A model generated the notes under the pieces. The model was not told the DNA's origin. It worked only from the letters and a program-made list of their open reading frames with translations, and did no database searches. 64,000 nucleotides of DNA from an uncultured Bacteroidota bacterium. GTDB taxonomy: Bacteria; Bacteroidota; Bacteroidia; Flavobacteriales; Flavobacteriaceae. Made by a program: the position numbers and the translations under genes. Where the stretch lies: assembly GCA_902526075.1 (NCBI GenBank), contig CABZJM010000007.1, positions 1 to 64,000 on the forward strand, written 5' to 3'. The stretch's first letter is position 1. The number at the start of each line of letters is the position of its first letter. Of the stretch, positions 55,192 to 61,962 are shown piece by piece.

Positions 55192-57757
55192 AATACTGAA
55201 TAAAAAGTTCTCATTTGCAGCTTACTTTGTGCTGCTACCGCTAATCTTCTTTTTATCAATATCATCGTATTCTCAAAATAACGTCGAAAGATATAATATA
55301 GGTAAAATTGAAGTTACAGGAAATACATCATTTAGCCCTATTACCATAGTTACCTTTTCCGGATTAAGGGAAGGTGATGCCATAAGTATTCCAGGAGAGA
55401 AATTGAGTAATGCTATTAAAAAACTGTGGGGCTCTAATCTATTTAGTTCTGTGGATGTTTATAAAACTATGGTTGAAGATGGTATAATTAACCTTGAAAT
55501 AGAATTATATGATCTTCCCGAATTGACAGATTTGACAGTAACAGGTGTTAAAAAAAGAAAAATTGAAGAAATAGTTAAAGAAAATAAGCTTCAAACTGGA
55601 GTAAAGGTAACCGAAAACTTAATTACTACCACAAAAAATTATTTAGAAAATAAATACAAAAAGAAGGGGTTTCTTAATGCAAAAGTCATCATAAAAACTG
55701 AAGAAGTTGTGGACTCCTCAAAAAAATCTAAAGTTAAAATGACATTAGATATTATTAAGGGTAATAAAATCAAGATAAACGAAATTAACTTTGATGGAAT
55801 TAGCGAGCTCAAGGTGAAAACCCTTGAAAGAGCTATGAAAAATACCAAAAGAAGAAAATTTTACAGAATTTTTAAGAGGTCAAAATATGTTCCAGATGAT
55901 TTTAAAGAAGATCTATCTAGCTTAGTTGATAAGTATAAAGAAAACGGGTTTAGAGATGCAAGAATAATTTCAGATACAATTATAAACAATGATGATAAAC
56001 AAATTGACGTATCCATCTCACTAATTGAAGGGTCAAAGTATACTTTTGGAAAAATACAGTATCTAGGTAATAGTGTATATACAGATCAACAACTTAATCA
56101 AATTTTAAAAATTAAAGAAGGAGATACATATAACGGAGTAGAATTAGAGAAAAGAATTGCGGATAGATCTGATCCTGATGCTGATGATTTAAGTAATCTT
56201 TATCAAAATAATGGATATTTATTTTCATCAATCACGCCTGTTGAGGTAAATGCAGATGGAAATATAATTGATTTAGAGATTAGAATAAACGAGGGAAAGC
56301 CTGCTTACTTTAACAAGATTACTGTTGTTGGAAATAATAAGACTAATGATCATGTAATTTATAGAGAAATAAGGACAAGACCTGGTCAGTTGTACAGTAA
56401 AGCCAACGTGTTTAGATCATTAAGAGAGCTAGGTCAATTAGGGTTTTTTGATCCTCAATTAATTTCACCTGATTTTAAAAATATTAATCCCAATGATGGG
56501 ACAGTTGATCTTGAATATACTCTTGTAGAAACTGGATCTAGCCAAATTGAACTGCAAGGTGGTTATGGTGGTGGAGGGTTTATAGGCACTATTGGACTTT
56601 CGTTTAATAATTTCTCGGTCAAAGACATTTTTAAAAAAGAAGCATACACGCCAATTCCTATGGGTGATGGTCAAAGATTAGCATTGAGATTACAAGCAAG
56701 TAGATTTTATACTGTAAACAGTTTCAATTTTACAGAACCCTGGCTAGGTGGTAAAAGACCTGTTCAATTCTCTGTTCAATTATCTCAAACAAAGCAATTC
56801 ATGTTTAATCCTTACAATTACACAGCTGATAAATCCAGATACTTCAACATTTCAGGAATCTCCGTGGGTTTAGCAAAAAGGCTTACTGTTCCAGATGATT
56901 ATTTTACCCTATCTCAATTCATTGGCTTTCAATATTATGATTTGAACGAATACAATACAGGGCTTTTTACTTTTGGTAATGGATCATCTAACAATTTATC
57001 TTATACTGTTGCTTTAAGTAGAAATAACACATACACTGATCCGATTTATCCAACTGGAGGTTCAAACTTTACTCTGTCTGCTAAACTTACTTTTCCCTAC
57101 TCAGCATTTAATGATGTTGATTATAAAGCTTTAAAAGATGAAAGAAATGATCTGGTAGATCAACTAGGGGTTGACCCTACTAATACATACGCTGGGGATA
57201 GAATTGCTGAGATTGATCAAGAAAGATACAAATGGCTTGAATTTTATAAAATTAAATTTAAGGGTGAGTGGTTTACAGCTCTTTCCAAGAAACTAGTTTT
57301 AAGGCCTGCCTTTGAGTTTGGTTTCCTTGGAGCTTATAACAATGACAGGGGTGTAATTCCTTTTGAAAGATTTTTTCTAGGTGGGGATGGAATGGGAATG
57401 TATAATCTTGATGGTAGAGAAAATATTCCTTTAAGAGGTTATCCAAATCAGTCACTATCAGCACAAGACGGAGGATCAATTTATAATAAATATTCCCTGG
57501 AATTAAGATATCCTGTAAGTCTTGGTGAACAAGCAAAAATATTTGCATTAACATTTTTAGAAGGTGGATCATCATATAATAGCTTTAGAGATTTTGACCC
57601 ATTCTTACTAAAAAGATCTGCTGGGATTGGAGTACGTTTATTTATGCCTCAATTCGGACTTTTAGGAATAGATTTTGGACACGGTTTTGATCCTGTTCCA
57701 GGACAGTCATCAAAACATGGCTGGGAAACACACTTTATATTTGGTCAAAACTTTTAA
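55169..57757 (+). CDS. bamA: Outer membrane protein assembly factor BamA
   Basis: Central component of the machine that folds beta-barrels into the outer membrane (Omp85 family). I start it at GTG 55169, inside uppS, giving MNRLVSTEILNKKFSFAAYF with a hydrophobic signal ending LSISSYSQ and about 862 residues. Five POTRA repeats cover about residues 45-420 (for example YNIGKIEVTGNTSFSPI, INEINFDGISELKVKTLERA, FGKIQYLGNSVYTDQQLNQI, FNKITVVGNNKTNDHVIYREI). The 16-stranded barrel follows, with a RGYPNQSLSAQDGG loop and a C-terminal aromatic HFIFGQNF. No ATG exists between the uppS overlap and the signal peptide. Neighbours uppS, ompH x2 support envelope assembly. Confidence 0.96.
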   Translation: MNRLVSTEILNKKFSFAAYFVLLPLIFFLSISSYSQNNVERYNIGKIEVTGNTSFSPITIVTFSGLREGDAISIPGEKLSNAIKKLWGSNLFSSVDVYKTMVEDGIINLEIELYDLPELTDLTVTGVKKRKIEEIVKENKLQTGVKVTENLITTTKNYLENKYKKKGFLNAKVIIKTEEVVDSSKKSKVKMTLDIIKGNKIKINEINFDGISELKVKTLERAMKNTKRRKFYRIFKRSKYVPDDFKEDLSSLVDKYKENGFRDARIISDTIINNDDKQIDVSISLIEGSKYTFGKIQYLGNSVYTDQQLNQILKIKEGDTYNGVELEKRIADRSDPDADDLSNLYQNNGYLFSSITPVEVNADGNIIDLEIRINEGKPAYFNKITVVGNNKTNDHVIYREIRTRPGQLYSKANVFRSLRELGQLGFFDPQLISPDFKNINPNDGTVDLEYTLVETGSSQIELQGGYGGGGFIGTIGLSFNNFSVKDIFKKEAYTPIPMGDGQRLALRLQASRFYTVNSFNFTEPWLGGKRPVQFSVQLSQTKQFMFNPYNYTADKSRYFNISGISVGLAKRLTVPDDYFTLSQFIGFQYYDLNEYNTGLFTFGNGSSNNLSYTVALSRNNTYTDPIYPTGGSNFTLSAKLTFPYSAFNDVDYKALKDERNDLVDQLGVDPTNTYAGDRIAEIDQERYKWLEFYKIKFKGEWFTALSKKLVLRPAFEFGFLGAYNNDRGVIPFERFFLGGDGMGMYNLDGRENIPLRGYPNQSLSAQDGGSIYNKYSLELRYPVSLGEQAKIFALTFLEGGSSYNSFRDFDPFLLKRSAGIGVRLFMPQFGLLGIDFGHGFDPVPGQSSKHGWETHFIFGQNF

Positions 57758-57793
57758 TAAAATATTTGAACTATTTTTACGTTCTAATTTATC

Positions 57794-58528
57794 ATGAAAA
57801 AAAACTATTTCTTTATTTTGCTGTTTTTAGTCACATTCATTGTAAGTGCACAAAGGAGTATTAAAATAGGTTATATTGATACCGAATACATACTAGAAAA
57901 TCTACCAGAATATAATCAAGTTTCCGAAAGATTAGAGGAAAAAGCAGCGGGTTGGAAAAAGGAAATTGAAGATAGAACAAGAAAAATTGATCAAAAAAAA
58001 GAAACATTAAATTCGGAAAGAATTCTGTTGACAGATGAAATGATTGATGAAATTGAAGAAGAGATTACACTTGACGAAGAAGAGTTGTTAGAATATCAGC
58101 AAAAAAGATTTGGTCCAAGAGGTGACCTGATTATACAAAAACAACAACTGATTCAACCTATTCAAGATCAAATATTTAATGCAATAAGGGAATTAGCAGT
58201 ATCTAAAAATTACGACTTTATTTTTGACAAATCAGCTGATATTGTAATGCTTTATTCCGACAAAAGATTTGATGTTAGTGAACAGATACTGAGAACAATT
58301 TCTAGAGCAAATAACAGAAAAAAAATTGACTCAAGAAAAGATAAAAGAGAAATTGAAAATCAAAGTCTAATCGATGATGAATCAGCTTTAATTTTAGATT
58401 TAGAAAATAGAGAAAAGGAAAATAATAAAGAGGAAAATAATGAGAAGACAAAAAATAAATTGACAGTCAAAGAAATACTTGAACAAAGAAAACAAAAAAA
58501 TAGTAATAAAAGAAAAGTAAAAGATTAG
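57794..58528 (+). CDS. OmpH/Skp family periplasmic chaperone (first copy, long tail)
   Basis: 244 residues with signal peptide MKKNYFFILLFLVTFIVSAQ. The OmpH/Skp core follows (IKIGYIDTEYILENLPEYNQVSERLEEKAAG, long coiled-coil helices, then AVSKNYDFIFDKSADIVMLY). Skp is a trimer that holds unfolded outer-membrane proteins. Beyond the core, a charged tail of about 70 residues (rich in Lys, Glu and Asn, such as RKDKREIENQS and EENNEKTKNKLTV) has no counterpart in the second copy. It is 36 bases after bamA. Confidence 0.92.
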   Translation: MKKNYFFILLFLVTFIVSAQRSIKIGYIDTEYILENLPEYNQVSERLEEKAAGWKKEIEDRTRKIDQKKETLNSERILLTDEMIDEIEEEITLDEEELLEYQQKRFGPRGDLIIQKQQLIQPIQDQIFNAIRELAVSKNYDFIFDKSADIVMLYSDKRFDVSEQILRTISRANNRKKIDSRKDKREIENQSLIDDESALILDLENREKENNKEENNEKTKNKLTVKEILEQRKQKNSNKRKVKD

Positions 58529-58570
58529 TACCTTTACTTTCATTAAAAATAAAAATACAAAATATTGATT

Positions 58571-59074
58571 ATGAAAAAGATTAAAATATCATTGGTAATT
58601 TTACTTTTTGCAATTAGTTTTTCTGCAAATGCACAATCAAAAGTTGCTCACATTAATACAACTGAACTGGTAGCTTCAATGCCAGAAATGAATGATGCTA
58701 AAGCTGAATTAGAAAAACTTGCAAAAACCTATGAGACTGATATTCAAACAATGGCTGCAGAACTTCAAAGTAAAGTAAAACAATATGACACAGAAGCTGC
58801 AACTCAGACTGATGAAGAAAACGCCAAAAGACTTCAAGAAGTTCAAGGAATGGAGCAAAGTATTAGACAATATCAAGCTCAGGCACAACAAGAATTACAA
58901 AAAAAGGAGTTTGATCTTTTAAAGCCAATCACTGAAAAAGCTCAAGCTGCAATTAATAAGGTTGCTGAAGCCCTCGGATTTGATTATGTTTTAGACTCCA
59001 CTCAAGGACAAGGAGTTATTGTTGCAAAAGGTACCGATTTAATGGAAGAGGTTAAAAAAGAACTTGGATTCTAA
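58571..59074 (+). CDS. OmpH/Skp family periplasmic chaperone (second copy)
   Basis: About 167 residues from ATG 58571: signal peptide (KKIKISLVILLFAISFSANAQ), then SKVAHINTTELVASMPEMNDAKAELEKL, a Gln/Ala/Glu-rich coiled coil, and a C-terminal INKVAEALGFDYVLDSTQGQ and VIVAKGTDLMEEVK that fit the Skp body. Two tandem ompH genes after bamA are the rule in Flavobacteriia. A terminator follows about 20 bases after the stop. Confidence 0.95.
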   Translation: MKKIKISLVILLFAISFSANAQSKVAHINTTELVASMPEMNDAKAELEKLAKTYETDIQTMAAELQSKVKQYDTEAATQTDEENAKRLQEVQGMEQSIRQYQAQAQQELQKKEFDLLKPITEKAQAAINKVAEALGFDYVLDSTQGQGVIVAKGTDLMEEVKKELGF

Positions 59075-59095
59075 ATATTAGGTCCTCAAAAATTT

Positions 59096-59127
59096 AAAGC
59101 TGTCTGATTTAGACAGCTTTTTTTTTT
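59096..59127 (+). terminator. Intrinsic terminator after the second ompH
   Basis: AAAGCTGTCT and AGACAGCTTT form a 10-bp stem around GATTT, followed by a run of Ts, directly upstream of murI. It should separate ompH expression from murI, at least in part. Confidence 0.9.
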
Positions 59128-59134
59128 AAAAGCT

Positions 59135-59911
59135 ATGAAAAATCCTATTGGTATATTTGATTCGGGTATTGGCGGTATTTCAATTTTAAAAAAATTAAAA
59201 CAGTTATTACCAAATGAAAATTTTATCTACCTTGCAGATAATCGAAATTGCCCATATGGAAGTAAGTCTAAAAAAGAGATAATTTCACTAAGTAAAAAGA
59301 ATTGTAAAAAATTAATTGAACTTAATTGTAAAATTATAATTATTGCCTGTAATACATCCACAACAAATTCAATTAAGAAACTCAGAGAGATAATTGATAT
59401 TCCAATAATAGGTATTGAGCCAGGTTTAAAGCCTGCAATTCATTATACAAAAACAAAAAATATTGGAATTTTGGCTACCGAAAAAACACTTGGAAGCAAG
59501 CTTTTTTTTGAAACTTTAAATCACAACAGAATTGATGATATTCATATTCATGAACAAATTGGTTATGAATTAGTTAATTTGATAGAAGAAGGTTCACATC
59601 CAAAACAAAATATTCAAGAAATATTGGAAAAATATTTAGTACCAATGATTAATAAAAAGATTGATTGCCTTCTTTTAGGGTGTACTCATTATAATCATAT
59701 AAAAGATATAATTAAGGAAGTCATCCCTGGACACATAAAAATAGTTGATACTATAGCCCCAGTAAATAAACGTATTTTGAGCATACTTAAATCCAATAAC
59801 ATACTAAATAAATACACTCATAAAAGAACTATTAAAATATTCTATAATGGAAAGAAATTATCTAGTAATTACCTAGATCAAGAATATGATTTAAGATATT
59901 TAGAATTTTAA
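59135..59911 (+). CDS. murI: Glutamate racemase
   Basis: Supplies D-glutamate for peptidoglycan. 258 residues with the two catalytic cysteines: IIACNTSTTNSIKKL (about residue 72) and LLLGCTHYNHIKDII (about residue 184). IGIFDSGIGGISILKKL and YLADNRNCPYGSKSKKEI at the N-terminus are canonical. It begins 7 bases after a strong terminator hairpin, so its expression needs read-through or a promoter I cannot see. One base separates its stop from the convergent porP-like gene. Confidence 0.97.
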   Translation: MKNPIGIFDSGIGGISILKKLKQLLPNENFIYLADNRNCPYGSKSKKEIISLSKKNCKKLIELNCKIIIIACNTSTTNSIKKLREIIDIPIIGIEPGLKPAIHYTKTKNIGILATEKTLGSKLFFETLNHNRIDDIHIHEQIGYELVNLIEEGSHPKQNIQEILEKYLVPMINKKIDCLLLGCTHYNHIKDIIKEVIPGHIKIVDTIAPVNKRILSILKSNNILNKYTHKRTIKIFYNGKKLSSNYLDQEYDLRYLEF

Positions 59912-59912
59912 A

Positions 59913-60935
59913 TTATTTAAGCCAAGGACACTCACAATCATATCTCTGTTTACGACAACCAAAATTAAAACCTAAGGTAATTTGATGGTATCCTCCATTA
60001 TCAAAAACAACAGAGTTAGATTGGTAAGAATAAGTATATGCAAACACAAAATTATCAAATTGTAATCCTATAAGTGGAGTAATATATTGCAGCTTTTGAG
60101 TTTTAATTTGATCCTGAGAATTTAAATACTCTGCACCATCAAAACTATTTCTATAAGATAAACCTGCCCATAACCTTCCGAAATCAGTTTCTCTATAAAC
60201 TTTAATATTTACATCAGCAAAAGTTTCTTTGGTGGCGTCTTTGTGAGCAAACATCAAAGAGGGCTCAAAATTCCAGTTATTTGAAAAATCAGAAAACAAA
60301 TAACCGGTTGAAAAAAGATAAGTTCTTAAATTATTATAGCTTAGGCCCTGCTCATTAAAGTTGATTCCATCATTATTTAATAAATTTTTAATCGAAGCAT
60401 GTGCGTAAAAATCTAAGTATTGATAGGAAAATCCAAAATCAATATTAAAGTCTGTTGCACTTTGTTCAAAACCAGAAATTAGAGGATCAAAGCCTCCATT
60501 TAAAAAAGCTGATTCATCAAGCTTATATTGAATCATACCTGCGCTGAGTCCAAAAGATAGCATGTCTAAATCCAACTCACTTCTAGAAAACATAATATGA
60601 TGTGCATAAGTAATGTATGCTCCAGATTGTGAGTGATATCCATTTTGATCTTTAAATGCAATTGTTCCAAGAGCAGATTTTGAATCTCCCAGTCTTCCAT
60701 TAATACTTACAGTTTGTAAATTTGGGGCTTCATCCTGGTCCATCCATTGCTTTCTTGCTGTAAATCTAACTTTGGTGCAATTTGCAGCCCCTGCCATTGA
60801 CGGAAATAAAAGGTAATAATTATCTGTAAGGTAATCAGAATAGATTGGTAATCCTTCCTGAGAATAAGATTTTGTATTAAAAATTAAAAATACAATGAAC
60901 GATAAGAATAAGAAATTAGCCCTCATTTGTTTCAT
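59913..60935 (-). CDS. PorP/SprF family type IX secretion system membrane protein
   Basis: About 340 residues from ATG 60935 (MKQMRANFLFLSFIVFLIF), signal peptide ending NTKSYSQ. The mature start EGLPIYSDYLTDNYYLLFPSMAGAANC and following VRFTARKQWMDQDEAP match the PorP/SprF family. A barrel follows (HHIMFSRSELDLDMLSFGLSAG, SYQYLDFYAHASIKNLLNN). Family members work with the T9SS, in particular in delivery of SprB-type adhesins and in gliding. The C-terminus is unusually Cys-rich (FGCRKQRYDCECPWLK). No adhesin or other T9SS gene is in the window, so the partner is unknown. Confidence 0.9.
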   Translation of the reverse strand: MKQMRANFLFLSFIVFLIFNTKSYSQEGLPIYSDYLTDNYYLLFPSMAGAANCTKVRFTARKQWMDQDEAPNLQTVSINGRLGDSKSALGTIAFKDQNGYHSQSGAYITYAHHIMFSRSELDLDMLSFGLSAGMIQYKLDESAFLNGGFDPLISGFEQSATDFNIDFGFSYQYLDFYAHASIKNLLNNDGINFNEQGLSYNNLRTYLFSTGYLFSDFSNNWNFEPSLMFAHKDATKETFADVNIKVYRETDFGRLWAGLSYRNSFDGAEYLNSQDQIKTQKLQYITPLIGLQFDNFVFAYTYSYQSNSVVFDNGGYHQITLGFNFGCRKQRYDCECPWLK

Positions 60936-60977
60936 ATTACAAGCATCAATAACTATACCGATAGGATATAGAACGGT

Positions 60978-60985
60978 CAAATATA
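60978..60985 (-). promoter_or_regulatory. Promoter -7 element for the PorP/SprF gene
   Basis: TATATTTG on the minus strand matches TAnnTTTG, 42 bases before the chosen ATG. It supports that start over an in-frame upstream ATG at 60980. Confidence 0.5.
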
Positions 60986-61038
60986 TAAATTTTAATAGAC
61001 ATATCTCATCAATTATTTTAGTAAAGGCTCTTATTTAT

Positions 61039-61046
61039 TATTTTTG
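61039..61046 (+). promoter_or_regulatory. Promoter -7 element for the NifU-like gene
   Basis: TATTTTTG matches TAnnTTTG, 18 bases before the ATG. Confidence 0.5.
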
Positions 61047-61064
61047 TAGAAATACTTTATAAAC

Positions 61065-61934
61065 ATGAAATACATTGTTAAAATCGAGAGAACCCAAAAT
61101 AAGTTTATAAATAAATTTGAAGTTAATGAGTTTATTACGAATCATCTAAGTTTTGAATATAATAATATTGATGATGCAAAAAATTCTAAACTAGCTCAAG
61201 AATTATTTTATTTGCCTTTTGTCAAAAAAGTATATATCACCTCATCATTTATTTCTGTTGAAAGATTCAACATAGTTGAATGGGATGACGTAGAAGAGGA
61301 AGTGAAAAAATTAATAGAAAACTATCTTAATAGTGGCAGAAAGGTTATCAGTGAAGCTGAAAAAAATAAAAGCAACCCCATTTCAATTTATACTGAAAGT
61401 ACCCCAAATCCTGCAGTCTTAAAATTTGTTTCAAATAAATTGATTGTAGAAGACAGTTTCGAATTCAATAATATTGAGGAAGCTCAGGATATGGAATTTG
61501 CAAAAAAACTATTTGAATTCTCTTATATTAAAAGTATTTATATATCGAAAAATTTTATTTCAATTACCAAATATGATATTAAAAATTGGGATGAGGTCTC
61601 ATTAGAATTGAGAAATTTCATTAAAAATTATTTAGAGAATAATGTTATTACATCATCAATTAATAAAATTGAGGTTTATAAAAATGACCTGGATGAAATA
61701 TCAAAAAAAATAGTATCTATTCTTGATGAATATATTAAACCAGCAGTAGCATCTGACGGAGGAAATATTTTATTTGATTCTTACGACCCTGAAAAAAAAT
61801 TAGTAAAGGTAATACTACAAGGCGCATGCAGTGGATGTCCTTCATCAACGGTAACTTTAAAAGATGGTATTGAAAATATGTTAAAAGAAATGCTCTCAGA
61901 AAAAGTTAATTACGTAGAAGCAATAAACGGATAA
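61065..61934 (+). CDS. nfuA: NifU family iron-sulfur cluster carrier with two Nfu N-terminal domains
   Basis: 289 residues. Two tandem copies of the Nfu N-terminal domain (about 1-95 and 105-200) are recognisable by LPFVKKVYITSSFISVERF and FSYIKSIYISKNFISITKY, each followed by an acidic WD-based helix. The C-terminal NifU domain (about 215-289) carries the cluster-binding GACSGCPSSTVTLKDGIENML. Such proteins carry [4Fe-4S] clusters to client enzymes. The second N domain (ESTPNPAVLKFVSNK) is closer to the consensus; the first lacks the TPNP motif. The gene symbol follows the general family name. Confidence 0.9.
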   Translation: MKYIVKIERTQNKFINKFEVNEFITNHLSFEYNNIDDAKNSKLAQELFYLPFVKKVYITSSFISVERFNIVEWDDVEEEVKKLIENYLNSGRKVISEAEKNKSNPISIYTESTPNPAVLKFVSNKLIVEDSFEFNNIEEAQDMEFAKKLFEFSYIKSIYISKNFISITKYDIKNWDEVSLELRNFIKNYLENNVITSSINKIEVYKNDLDEISKKIVSILDEYIKPAVASDGGNILFDSYDPEKKLVKVILQGACSGCPSSTVTLKDGIENMLKEMLSEKVNYVEAING

Positions 61935-61949
61935 AATCTAAGCATTTTG

Positions 61950-61957
61950 TACTTTTG
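61950..61957 (+). promoter_or_regulatory. Promoter -7 element for the DUF255 gene
   Basis: TACTTTTG matches TAnnTTTG and ends only five bases before the ATG at 61963, so the transcript could be leaderless or nearly so. Confidence 0.45.
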
Positions 61958-61962
61958 ATCGG

